Below, piece by piece: positions 31,568-39,539 of a stretch of 64,000 nucleotides of DNA (position 1 is the first letter of the stretch; each line of letters starts with the position of its first letter). A program made the translations under genes and the position numbers. Below the pieces are notes generated by a model. The model did not search any database, had not been told where the DNA came from, and worked only from the letters and a program-made list of their open reading frames with translations. This stretch comes from Chimaeribacter coloradensis (GTDB lineage: Bacteria; Pseudomonadota; Gammaproteobacteria; Enterobacterales; Enterobacteriaceae), in the NCBI RefSeq assembly GCF_002858715.1, contig NZ_PJZH01000015.1, positions 24,586 through 88,585 of the forward strand, given 5' to 3'.

Positions 31568-31786
31568 TTAACGGTCAACCTGATGGCCGATAATACCGCC
31601 GATAGCGGCACCGCCCAGGGTCCCCAGAGTGCTGCCGTCAGTCAGGACAGCGCCGCCCAGCGCACCGGCACCGGCACCAATCGCCGTGTTGCGGCCGCGG
31701 TGAGACATATTCGAGCAGGCCGACAGGGACAGGGCCAGGGTCGTCACCAGCACAACGGTGGTCAGACGTTTATTTACTTTCATCAT
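31568..31786 (-). CDS. osmB: osmotically inducible lipoprotein OsmB
   Basis: 72-residue precursor of a small outer-membrane lipoprotein. The signal sequence ends in lipobox LSAC, mature CSNMSHRGRNTAIG. The rest is a glycine-zipper region (GAGAGALGGAVLTDG and GTLGGAAIGGIIGHQ) almost identical to E. coli OsmB. ATG at 31786 is eight bases after GGAG; ATG at 31783 is an alternative. A sigma-S-type -10 lies upstream. Confidence 0.95.
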   Translation of the reverse strand: MMKVNKRLTTVVLVTTLALSLSACSNMSHRGRNTAIGAGAGALGGAVLTDGSTLGTLGGAAIGGIIGHQVDR

Positions 31787-31823
31787 TTTTACTTCTCCTT
31801 GCAGGGGAATACGCCATATTCTG

Positions 31824-31850
31824 ACTTAAGTGAAATTAATCAACTTAAGC
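31824..31850. repeat. paired CTTAAG element in the osmB leader
   Basis: On the minus strand GCTTAAGTTGATTAATTT followed by CACTTAAGT. It closely resembles the element at 12411-12441 (GCTTAAGTT, ATTAATTT, ACTTAAGT in the same order). Probably a regulator site or a shared leader element; identity unknown. Confidence 0.45.
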
Positions 31851-31866
31851 GGGTACTGCTGTATTC

Positions 31867-31872
31867 ATTATA
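31867..31872 (-). promoter_or_regulatory. osmB promoter -10, sigma-S-like
   Basis: Minus-strand GCCTATAATG contains CTATAAT, close to the sigma-S -10 consensus (C at -13). The spaced -35 position (ACGATA) does not match sigma-70. This agrees with the known RpoS dependence of osmB. Confidence 0.5.
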
Positions 31873-32237
31873 GGCAACAACGCCCATCTTATCGTCTCTG
31901 GGCAGAATTCTGCACAGCAGATTATCGGGAACAACAGAATAATCATTGGCATTCCCGTGGAATGGACCGGCTTTTTCAGCGTTCTGTTTTACCGTGCTAC
32001 AGCGCGGCAAACAAAATGCAGCAAAAAATGCACACCGGACAGGGCGTATTCTATTTATTGCCGGCGCAGCGCCAAGGTAAATATTCTTAATTTATTCAGC
32101 CCGGAATTGTCGCCGCACAAAAAGACACAGACGGTGACACAGCAGGTTTCTACGCACTCTTCAGCGATTTCACCCATACCGGGCCGGGGGCGGCGCTTCC
32201 AGAATAGGGCATCTGCGCAGTAACCAAGGACAAGAAG
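31873..32237. other. osmB-araD divergent intergenic region
   Basis: About 365 bases upstream of araD with AT-rich patches near 32080-32100. I see no AraC half-site or CRP site that I could defend, and no small gene. Confidence 0.5.
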
Positions 32238-32933
32238 ATGCTTAACGAATTGAAACAGCAGGTGCTGGAGGCCAATCTGGCGCTGCCGCGCCACAATCTG
32301 GTGACCTTTACCTGGGGAAATGTCAGCGCCGTTGACCGGCAGCAGGGGCTGATGGTGATCAAGCCCTCGGGCGTTGAGTATGCGCATATGACGGCAGAGG
32401 ATATGGTGGTGGTGGAGCTGGAGAGTGGCCGGGTGGTGGAGGGCAGCAAAAAACCCTCTTCTGACACCGATACCCACCGGGTGCTCTACCTCAACTTTGC
32501 ACAGGCGGGCGGCATTGTGCATACCCATTCGCGCCACGCCACCATCTGGGCGCAGGCGGGGCAGGATATCCCAGCCTGGGGCACCACCCACGCGGACTAC
32601 TTCTACGGCCCGATCCCCTGCACCCGCATGATGAATGAGGCGGAGATCGGCGGGCGCTATGAGTGGGAAACCGGTGAAGTGATCGTGGAGACCTTCCGGG
32701 AGCGCGGCATCGACCCGCAGGCCGTGCCGGCGGTGCTGGTGCACTCTCACGGCCCCTTTGCCTGGGGCAGTGATGCCGACAATGCGGTACACAACGCCGT
32801 GGTGCTGGAAGAGGTGGCCTATATGGGGATCTTCTCCCGCCAGCTCACCCCGGACCTGCCGTCCATGCAGCCGCAACTGCTGGACAAGCACTACCTGCGC
32901 AAGCACGGCAAAAATGCCTATTACGGGCAGTAA
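32238..32933 (+). CDS. araD: L-ribulose-5-phosphate 4-epimerase
   Basis: Class II aldolase-fold epimerase interconverting L-ribulose 5-phosphate and D-xylulose 5-phosphate. 231 residues. Zn ligands: Asp in SSDTDTH, the [14 protein letters not shown] pair, and His in [12 protein letters not shown]. The sequence is closer to AraD than to UlaF or SgbE ([24 protein letters not shown] and the C-terminal [11 protein letters not shown]). No araB, araA or transporter is adjacent, so it acts alone here; the rest of a pentose or ascorbate pathway must be elsewhere. Confidence 0.9.
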   Translation: MLNELKQQVLEANLALPRHNLVTFTWGNVSAVDRQQGLMVIKPSGVEYAHMTAEDMVVVELESGRVVEGSKKPSSDTDTHRVLYLNFAQAGGIVHTHSRHATIWAQAGQDIPAWGTTHADYFYGPIPCTRMMNEAEIGGRYEWETGEVIVETFRERGIDPQAVPAVLVHSHGPFAWGSDADNAVHNAVVLEEVAYMGIFSRQLTPDLPSMQPQLLDKHYLRKHGKNAYYGQ

Positions 32934-33005
32934 AACCGCGGTCAATAAGCCGCGCGGTCAGGCAAGGTAAACGCCGCCATCCCCCTCCGGCCTGCTGGCG
33001 CAGGC

Positions 33006-33752
33006 CTATTCGCTGACCAGATCCACCGTGATCCCTTGCTCTGTGAGGTAGCGCTCATAGTGCGGCGGCAGCTTGTCATCGGTGATGACCCGGCTGAAGC
33101 CGTTGGCCGCGCCCAGCACGTTGGGGGTGATCTGGCCGAATTTGGAGGAGTCCGTCAGCACGATGTTCTCCGCCCCTTTCGCCAGCAGCGCGTTGACCAC
33201 ATCGGCGCGCATCATGTCCCGGCCGGTAAAGCCGCTCTCCGGTGTAAAACCGTCAATGCCCACGAACGCCTTGCTGAAATGGAGCTGCTGGATGCAGAGC
33301 CGGGTCAGCGGGCCGACCACGGTTTCGCTCTCTTTCTGGTACATGCCGCCGAGCAGGATCACTTCACACGGCGTGGAACGGAGCAGATGGGCGATATAGC
33401 TGCTGACGGTGATCAGCGTAATGTGTTTGCGCTCGGCCAGATAGCGCGCCAGCAGGGCGTTGCTGCTGCCGCTCTCGATAAAGATGGTTTCGCCGTCGTT
33501 CACCAGCGAGGCAGCGAACTGCGCCAGCTTCTGTTTCTGGGCAAAGTTGGACATCATCCGTGCGTCCAGATCGTCACTCTCAATCGCGACAGCGTAACCG
33601 TGAACGCGCTTCAGGTAGCTGCGCTGCTCAAGCCGGTTGAGATCCTGCCGGATAGTGACCTCAGAAACGCCGCACTGCTGGGCGAGGGTGCCCACGCTGA
33701 CCCGGCGTTGTTGGTTTACCACCTGCATAATGTGTTGTTGTCGTGCGTTCAT
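33006..33752 (-). CDS. DeoR-family repressor, YciT-like
   Basis: 248 residues. N-terminal winged helix-turn-helix of the DeoR type ([20 protein letters not shown], then [20 protein letters not shown]). The C-terminal effector domain has [16 protein letters not shown] and [19 protein letters not shown], typical of sugar-phosphate sensing. It resembles E. coli YciT, which also lies next to osmB, but here it directly follows ybiW on the same strand (63 bases). It is the likely repressor acting on the inverted repeat at 37163-37196. Confidence 0.85.
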   Translation of the reverse strand: MNARQQHIMQVVNQQRRVSVGTLAQQCGVSEVTIRQDLNRLEQRSYLKRVHGYAVAIESDDLDARMMSNFAQKQKLAQFAASLVNDGETIFIESGSSNALLARYLAERKHITLITVSSYIAHLLRSTPCEVILLGGMYQKESETVVGPLTRLCIQQLHFSKAFVGIDGFTPESGFTGRDMMRADVVNALLAKGAENIVLTDSSKFGQITPNVLGAANGFSRVITDDKLPPHYERYLTEQGITVDLVSE

Positions 33753-33815
33753 AGTGGCCCAGACGAAAAAGGGCAGCCGGGTGGCTGCCACAAACGATTT
33801 TCTGAAAAGTGTTTC

Positions 33816-36248
33816 TCAGAGCGTGTGTTCAGTACGCGCGATAATATCATCCTGCGCGTCCGGCGATAAAGCCGTAAAGAACGCGGAATAGCCGGCGACG
33901 CGCACCACCAGGTCACGGTACTGATCCGGCTGTGCCCTGGCCGCCAGCAGGGTGTCGCGCGACACGATGTTGTACTGCACGTGCCAGCCGTGGTGGACAT
34001 CAAAGAAAGTGCGCAGCAGCGCCAGCAGTTTTTCGCGGTCGCGCGGGTTCTCCAGCGTCGACGGGTTGAGTTTCTGGTTCAGCAACACCCCGCCGAGGAT
34101 CGCTGCCGTCGGCAGTTTCCCCAGGGAGTTGAACACCGCCGTGGGGCCGAGGGTATCGGTGCCGGAGGCGGGGCTGGCCCCCTCCGCCAGCGGCGTCCCG
34201 GCTTTGCGCCCGTCCGGCGTGGCCGGGGTGGCCGCCCCGAACGGCACGTTGGCGGAGATAGACGACGTCCCGGCGTAGTAGGTGCCGCCCAGCGGGCCGC
34301 GGCCAAAGCGGGTGTTGTGGTACTGCTTCAGCTCATCAATGTAGGTCTGGTAGGCGCGCACCAGCAGGTCATCCACCTCATCGCGGTCATTGCCGTATTT
34401 CGGCGCGCCGTTGATCAGCCGCTGGCGCAGTTTTTCCCCGTCCAACCCGGCGAAATCAGCCGCCAGTGCCGCCGCCAGCTGCTGCTGGCCGATCACGCCC
34501 TGCTCAAACACCAGCGTGCGCACCGCGGCCAGGCTGTTGCCGAGGTTGGCGATGCCGACCTGTAACCCGGAGACCCAGTCATATTTCGCGCCGCCCTGTT
34601 TGATGCTTTTGCCGCGCTCAATGCAGTCATCCACCAGCGCCGAGCAGAGGATGTCGTGGGCGTTCTCTTCCAGCACCGTATCCACCACGCACTCAATCTC
34701 AATCGACTTGCGGGTGTAGTAGCGGATCTGGGTATCCCAGGCGGCCATCACCTCGTCAAAACTGCGGAAGTTGCCCTGGGAAAGCCCCTGTGCCTGCGGC
34801 AGGAACACCCGGCCGCTCTGGCTGTCGCGCCCCTGTTCCAGCGCGGCCAGCATCACGCGGGCAAAGTTGATAAAGCTCATGCCGGTGCAGCGGTAGCCCC
34901 ATTTGCCGCCGACCGCCGTTTCAATGCAGCCGATGGCGGCGTAGTCGTAGGCGTCCTCGCGCGAGACGCCGAGCCTGATAAACTCCGGGATCACAATCTC
35001 ATCGTTGTTGAACGCCGGCATCCCGAAGCCGCAGCGGATCACCTGCACACAGGCATCCATAAAATCATCACTGACCCCGCTGTGGTAGCGCACGCTGAGG
35101 TTAGGCTGGGTCGAGCGCAGGCGGCCGCAGGACTCCAGCACCGCATAGGAGAGCGGGTTGACCGCATCCACCGCCCGCCCGTCGGCCCAGCGCTGGCCGC
35201 CGATGGTGACGTTCTGGTAGAGCGGGCTGCCGGCTGAGGCCTTGGAGTGGCTGCCGGAGCGGATTTTGTTCACCTCCAGCAGTTTCAGCCAGCAGCTGTT
35301 GAGCAATTCTATCGCCTGTTCGCGCGGCAGTGCGCCGGTCAGCTCCACATCGCGCCGGTACCAGGGGTAGAGGTACTGGTCGAGGCGGCCGAAGGAGACG
35401 GAGTGGCCGTTGGACTCAATCTGCAGTACCAGTTGCACGAAATAGCAGAGTTGCAGCGCCTGCCAGAAGGTCTGGGGCGGCTGGTGGGCGATTACCTCGC
35501 AGTTGGCCGCGATCGCCTGCAATTCGTCACGGCGGGCAGGGCGGGTCTCGTCTGCCGCCATGCGCCGCGCCAGATCGGCGAAGCGCAGGATATGGTCACT
35601 CAGCGCCGCCAGCGTAATATCTATCGCCTTCAGGAACTGCGCTTTGTGCAGGTCGTCCCAGTCGGTGAGGGCCAGCCGGTCGCGGCGTTCCGCGACTTTC
35701 TCACGCAGGCCATCCAGCCCCAGCTCAAGCAGCAGCGGGTAGTTCACCGCCAGGTGGGCGTCGCCGGAGGTCATATTGCCCTCTGCTTTGATAATGCCCG
35801 CCTCCAGCAGCGCTTTCTGTTCGTCGGTAAACATGCCGTAGCAGCGGTCCTGCACCGTCTGGCCGCGCCACCAGGGGCAGACCCGGTGCAGCACGGTTTT
35901 ATCCTCCTCCGAGATGGCGAACCCGGCACCGGGCCGGTCGGCCAGATCGTCGATCTCTTTCTCAATCCAGCTGACGGTGTATTCCGGGAAGATCGGTGCG
36001 GCGCGCACCCGGCTCGCCTGGTTGCCGACGATCAGCTCGTCATGCTTGATCCAGACAGTGCGCCGGGCGAGGTGGTGCGCCAGGGCGAGGGCGCGGCGCA
36101 CCGGCAGCGGCTTGTCCTGATGCTGCTGGTAAATCTCGGTATAGTGCTGCGCCCGCTCGGTACAGATCGGCGGTTTCACAATCGACACCAGCGCCGCTTT
36201 GTGGGCGCGGATACGGTCACTCAGGGTATCAAGGTTGAGTTGGGTCAT
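33816..36248 (-). CDS. ybiW: glycyl radical enzyme YbiW
   Basis: 810 residues, the E. coli YbiW length, with very high identity throughout. It belongs to the pyruvate formate-lyase-like superfamily but not to true PFL. The active-site cysteine is in AAIGCIETAVGG and the radical glycine in RVAGYSAFFTAL, about 25 residues from the end. Works only anaerobically after activation by YbiY. As I recall, recent work assigns YbiW the opening of 1,5-anhydroglucitol 6-phosphate to a 1-deoxy-fructose phosphate cleaved by the neighbouring FSA aldolase. The start is four bases before ybiY ends (ybiY-ybiW operon). Confidence 0.93.
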   Translation of the reverse strand: MTQLNLDTLSDRIRAHKAALVSIVKPPICTERAQHYTEIYQQHQDKPLPVRRALALAHHLARRTVWIKHDELIVGNQASRVRAAPIFPEYTVSWIEKEIDDLADRPGAGFAISEEDKTVLHRVCPWWRGQTVQDRCYGMFTDEQKALLEAGIIKAEGNMTSGDAHLAVNYPLLLELGLDGLREKVAERRDRLALTDWDDLHKAQFLKAIDITLAALSDHILRFADLARRMAADETRPARRDELQAIAANCEVIAHQPPQTFWQALQLCYFVQLVLQIESNGHSVSFGRLDQYLYPWYRRDVELTGALPREQAIELLNSCWLKLLEVNKIRSGSHSKASAGSPLYQNVTIGGQRWADGRAVDAVNPLSYAVLESCGRLRSTQPNLSVRYHSGVSDDFMDACVQVIRCGFGMPAFNNDEIVIPEFIRLGVSREDAYDYAAIGCIETAVGGKWGYRCTGMSFINFARVMLAALEQGRDSQSGRVFLPQAQGLSQGNFRSFDEVMAAWDTQIRYYTRKSIEIECVVDTVLEENAHDILCSALVDDCIERGKSIKQGGAKYDWVSGLQVGIANLGNSLAAVRTLVFEQGVIGQQQLAAALAADFAGLDGEKLRQRLINGAPKYGNDRDEVDDLLVRAYQTYIDELKQYHNTRFGRGPLGGTYYAGTSSISANVPFGAATPATPDGRKAGTPLAEGASPASGTDTLGPTAVFNSLGKLPTAAILGGVLLNQKLNPSTLENPRDREKLLALLRTFFDVHHGWHVQYNIVSRDTLLAARAQPDQYRDLVVRVAGYSAFFTALSPDAQDDIIARTEHTL

Positions 36249-36252
36249 GGTG

Positions 36253-37152
36253 CTATCCTCTTAACAGGGCGTCCAGGCCGCGCCGCCGGGCATAGTGCCG
36301 GGCAAAGGCCAGCAGCGCCGGGTCATCCAGCGGGGTGGCCGGTGCGGTGTAGGGTTGGTTCAGCAGGGCATACTTATTGATGCCGAGCGTGTGGTAGGGC
36401 AGGAAATGGATCTCTTTGCAGGCGGTCTCCTCTGCGGCAAAATCGATGATGGCGCGCAGCGAGGCGCAATCTGCATTGAACCCGGGGATCACCGGCACCC
36501 GCACAATCACCGGCACCCCGGCCTCTGCCAGGCGGCGGAAATTGTTCATTACCCGCCGGGCGGAGCCGCCGGTCCAGTCACGGAAACGCGCCTCATCCAC
36601 ATGCTTCAGGTCAGCGAGCAGCAACGACAGGTGCGGCAGCGAAGGCGCGATGTAGTGCCAGGGCACATGCAGGCAGCTCTCCACGGCGGTGTGCAGCCCC
36701 TCGGCCCGGCAGCGCTGCAGCAGCGCGGCGCACGGTTCCGGCTGCATAAAGGGTTCGCCGCCGGAGAGCGTGACGCCGCCGCCGCTCTGCTGGTAGAACG
36801 GCCGGTCGCGCAGGAGGGTCGCCATCACCGCATCAAGATCCAGCGCCTCCCCGCAGAGCGCCAGCGCGCCGCTGGGGCAGCAGCCCGCCAGCACCGGCAG
36901 GTCAGCCTCCTGCAACCGCTCGCGGTGCAGGATCAGCCCGTCAGCCTGATGGGTCACCCCCTCCGGCCGCGCCTGGCTGCACTCGCGGCAGCCGGCAATA
37001 CAGAGGCGTGGGTCGAACAGCAGGTCGGGCGTGCGGGCGCGGCTCTCCGGGTTCTGGCACCAGCGGCAGCTCAGGGAGCAGCCTTTTAAAAACACCACGG
37101 TGCGGATGCCGGGGCCGTCGTGGGTTGAGTAACGTTGAAGATTAAACAGCAT
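36253..37152 (-). CDS. ybiY: glycyl-radical-enzyme activase YbiY (radical SAM)
   Basis: 299 residues. Radical SAM cluster motif CSLSCRWC (CxxxCxxC) near residue 26, then a ferredoxin-like insert with cysteines around residues 51-95 ([18 protein letters not shown]), and the [17 protein letters not shown]-binding motif. It should abstract the alpha hydrogen of the YbiW glycine. First gene of ybiY-ybiW. Promoter features fit FNR activation: -10 TTTAAT at 37180-37175 and an FNR box centred 41.5 bases before the inferred start. Confidence 0.94.
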   Translation of the reverse strand: MLFNLQRYSTHDGPGIRTVVFLKGCSLSCRWCQNPESRARTPDLLFDPRLCIAGCRECSQARPEGVTHQADGLILHRERLQEADLPVLAGCCPSGALALCGEALDLDAVMATLLRDRPFYQQSGGGVTLSGGEPFMQPEPCAALLQRCRAEGLHTAVESCLHVPWHYIAPSLPHLSLLLADLKHVDEARFRDWTGGSARRVMNNFRRLAEAGVPVIVRVPVIPGFNADCASLRAIIDFAAEETACKEIHFLPYHTLGINKYALLNQPYTAPATPLDDPALLAFARHYARRRGLDALLRG

Positions 37153-37162
37153 AGCGCCTCCA

Positions 37163-37196
37163 TTTCGTTCGCAAATTAAAATGCTTCCGAACGAAA
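37163..37196. promoter_or_regulatory. 9-bp inverted repeat over the ybiY promoter, probable DeoR operator
   Basis: TTTCGTTCG (37163-37171) and CGAACGAAA (37188-37196), perfect, 16 bases apart. It brackets the inferred ybiY -10. TTCG-rich repeats are typical DeoR-family targets, and a DeoR repressor gene closes this operon. Confidence 0.65.
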
Positions 37197-37202
37197 GTTA
37201 TC

Positions 37203-37216
37203 TTGACCCGCATCAA
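37203..37216. promoter_or_regulatory. FNR box between ybiY and fsaA
   Basis: TTGACCCGCATCAA, one mismatch to TTGAT-N4-ATCAA. Centred about 41.5 bases from the inferred ybiY start and in range for fsaA, so anaerobic activation in both directions is plausible. Confidence 0.75.
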
Positions 37217-37283
37217 GAAGAGGGCGGCTTTATCCGTTACCATGCGGGCGGTGTGACATTGCCCGACTAATCAGGAGAGTGAG

Positions 37284-37949
37284 ATGGAGTTATATCTGGA
37301 TACGGCAGACGTGAATGCCGTCAAACGCCTGGCGCGCATTCTGCCGCTGCACGGCGTGACCACCAACCCGAGCATTGTAGCCCGTGCCGGGAAGCCGCTG
37401 TGGGAGGTGCTGCCCGCGCTGCGTGATGCGCTGGGCGGCACCGGCAAACTCTTTGCCCAGGTGCTGGCGGAAGATGCAGACCACATGGTGGCAGAAGCAC
37501 AGATGCTGACCCAGCGCGTGCCGGGGCTGGTGGTGAAAGTGCCGGTAAACGGCGAAGGGCTGGCGGCGCTGAAGACGCTGAAAAGCCTCGGTATCCCGAC
37601 GCTCGGCACCGCGGTCTACGCCGCCGGGCAGGGGCTGCTGGGGGCGCTGGCCGGGGCGGAATATGTCGCCCCCTATGTGAACCGGCTGGATGCGCAGGGC
37701 AGTGACGGCATCGCCATGGTGCGCCAGCTGCAATCGCTGCTGGACCAGCACGCCCCGCACGCCAGCGTGCTGGCAGCCAGTTTCCGCACCCCGCGCCAGG
37801 CGGTGGATTGCCTGCTGGCAGGCTGCCGGGCAATTACCCTGCCGGTGGATGTGGCAGAGCAGCTCTTTACCGCCCCGGCCGTGGACGCCGCCATCCAGGC
37901 ATTCGGCAATGACTGGCAGGGCGCGTTCGGTTCCCGCCTGCTGAGCTGA
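37284..37949 (+). CDS. fsaA: fructose-6-phosphate aldolase
   Basis: Class I aldolase of the small transaldolase family; cleaves fructose 6-phosphate and 1-deoxy analogues to glyceraldehyde 3-phosphate plus dihydroxyacetone or hydroxyacetone. 221 residues. Schiff-base lysine in [12 protein letters not shown], near residue 86. VTTNPSIVA is the transaldolase signature. Divergent from ybiY-ybiW around a shared FNR box, preserving the E. coli linkage of these three genes. Confidence 0.94.
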   Translation: MELYLDTADVNAVKRLARILPLHGVTTNPSIVARAGKPLWEVLPALRDALGGTGKLFAQVLAEDADHMVAEAQMLTQRVPGLVVKVPVNGEGLAALKTLKSLGIPTLGTAVYAAGQGLLGALAGAEYVAPYVNRLDAQGSDGIAMVRQLQSLLDQHAPHASVLAASFRTPRQAVDCLLAGCRAITLPVDVAEQLFTAPAVDAAIQAFGNDWQGAFGSRLLS

Positions 37950-37968
37950 CCGTACCGCCCACAATCAG

Positions 37969-37993
37969 GCCTGCCGCCCGGCAGGCTTTTTTA
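37969..37993 (+). terminator. fsaA terminator
   Basis: GCCTGCC / GGCAGGC with a GCCC loop and six T, 20 bases after the fsaA stop. Confidence 0.92.
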
Positions 37994-38094
37994 TGGCGGC
38001 AACCCGCCTGTTTTCCCGCCTTTTTTGAGAAAAATGAGATCTCACTGAGCTTTTTTATCCCGCCGTTATGTTAATGAACCGCTGACTTCACAAA

Positions 38095-38115
38095 AATAGA
38101 AACGGCGTTTCAAAA
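38095..38115. promoter_or_regulatory. KdgR box upstream of kdgT
   Basis: AATAGAAACGGCGTTTCAAAA. The GAAACGGCGTTTC core is palindromic apart from its central base and matches the KdgR consensus (GAAAC-N3-GTTTC with A/T flanks). About 144 bases before the kdgT start. Predicts induction by 2-keto-3-deoxygluconate. Confidence 0.8.
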
Positions 38116-38248
38116 ATGCGGGCGAGATCATTTTTATTCACCGCGCGAACGGTTAATTTACTGGCCTATTGGCTCATCAATGAATGAGGCGCGCCGGCAG
38201 CAGTGGCCCCGCATCCGTTTTCTTAGTTCTCTGAGGCGAAAAAGTCCC

Positions 38249-39238
38249 ATGCAAATTAAACGTGCGATAGAAAAAATTCCGGGCGGCATGATGCTGGTGC
38301 CGCTGTTTATCGGGGCGCTGTGCCACACCTTTGCGCCGGATGCCGGGAAATATTTTGGCTCCTTTACCAATGGGTTAATCTCCGGTACGGTGCCGATTCT
38401 GGCGGTCTGGTTCTTCTGTATGGGCGCGTCGATCAAGCTCAGCGCCACCGGCACCGTGCTGCGGAAATCGGGCACGCTGGTGGTGACCAAAATTGCCGTG
38501 GCCTGGCTGGTGGCCGCGGTGGCCTCGCGGATATTGCCGGAAAACGGCGTGGAGATCGGCTTCTTTGCCGGGCTGTCTACCCTGGCGCTGGTGGCGGCGA
38601 TGGACATGACCAACGGCGGCCTTTACGCCTCCATCATGCAGCAGTACGGCACCAAAGAGGAGGCGGGGGCCTTTGTGCTGATGTCGCTGGAGTCCGGCCC
38701 GCTGATGACCATGGTCATCCTCGGCACGGCGGGCATCGCCTCGTTTGAGCCGCATGTGTTCGTCGGTGCGGTGCTGCCGTTCCTGGTCGGCTTTGCCCTC
38801 GGCAACCTCGACCCGGAGCTGCGTGATTTCTTCGGCAAAGCGGTGCAGACCTTAATCCCGTTCTTCGCCTTCGCCCTGGGCAACACCATTAACCTGAGCG
38901 TGATTGCCCAGACCGGCCTGCTGGGTATCCTGCTGGGGGTGATGGTCATCATCATTACCGGCATCCCGCTGATTCTGGCTGACAAATTTATTGGCGGCGG
39001 TGACGGCACGGCGGGCGTGGCCGCCTCCAGCTCTGCCGGGGCCGCAGTGGCCACCCCGGTACTGATCGCGGAGATGGTGCCGGAGTTCCGCAGCGTGGCC
39101 CCGGCGGCCACGGCGCTGGTGGCGACGTCGGTGATTGTCACCTCGGTGCTGGTGCCGATTATCACCGCCATCTGGTCAAGAAAAGTAAAGAGTGCCCGGA
39201 AAAGCAGCCTCGACGAGCAGGCAGCGCACATTAAATAA
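38249..39238 (+). CDS. kdgT: 2-keto-3-deoxygluconate:H+ permease KdgT
   Basis: Imports KDG and related pectin breakdown products. 329 residues with about ten membrane segments. Begins [20 protein letters not shown], matching the family, after a GAGG site; upstream in-frame codons to 38180 are not conserved. [18 protein letters not shown] and [22 protein letters not shown] are family motifs. Single-gene unit with a KdgR box upstream and its own terminator. Confidence 0.94.
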   Translation: MQIKRAIEKIPGGMMLVPLFIGALCHTFAPDAGKYFGSFTNGLISGTVPILAVWFFCMGASIKLSATGTVLRKSGTLVVTKIAVAWLVAAVASRILPENGVEIGFFAGLSTLALVAAMDMTNGGLYASIMQQYGTKEEAGAFVLMSLESGPLMTMVILGTAGIASFEPHVFVGAVLPFLVGFALGNLDPELRDFFGKAVQTLIPFFAFALGNTINLSVIAQTGLLGILLGVMVIIITGIPLILADKFIGGGDGTAGVAASSSAGAAVATPVLIAEMVPEFRSVAPAATALVATSVIVTSVLVPIITAIWSRKVKSARKSSLDEQAAHIK

Positions 39239-39261
39239 GCCATTTATATCCGTTAGCGGAA

Positions 39262-39290
39262 ACCCTGCCCCTCACCGGGCGGGGTTTTTT
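39262..39290 (+). terminator. kdgT terminator
   Basis: ACCCTGCCC / GGGCGGGGT with one G-T pair, CTCACC loop, then seven T. About 23 bases after kdgT. Confidence 0.85.
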
Positions 39291-39539
39291 ATGTCTCACA
39301 CAGCCCTTTTCAGAGGGGGTTCCTCCGGCACTATCCTGCTGTTTCTGAACGCCCTGTTTTGCTTAAACATTAACAGTGTTGTTTATTGATGTTTGTTGAC
39401 TCCTCACTGCCCACGGTTTCGCTAGTCTTTGGCTTGCTGGGAGGCGAAAACTCATTATCGCCCCTTAAGTTAGCGATTCGTACCTGCCACGGGGTTTAGT
39501 GATTACGCAGGTGTTCATAGTGAACAGGAGGAAGTAACC
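39291..39539. other. leader region of the tailspike-like gene
   Basis: About 250 bases. A possible -35 TTGACT lies near 39397. A GTTCATAGTGAAC dyad lies 12 bases before the AGGAGGAA ribosome site. No ops/JUMPstart element and no att-like repeat was found. Confidence 0.45.

Noticed and set aside
33816..36248. Pyruvate formate-lyase PflB
   Set aside because: It has a single active-site Cys in GCIE and aligns with YbiW over its full length, not the Cys-Cys site of PflB.
38030..38045. CRP site at TGAGATCTCA upstream of kdgT
   Set aside because: The half-sites lack the six-base spacer of a CRP box; only a short palindrome remains.
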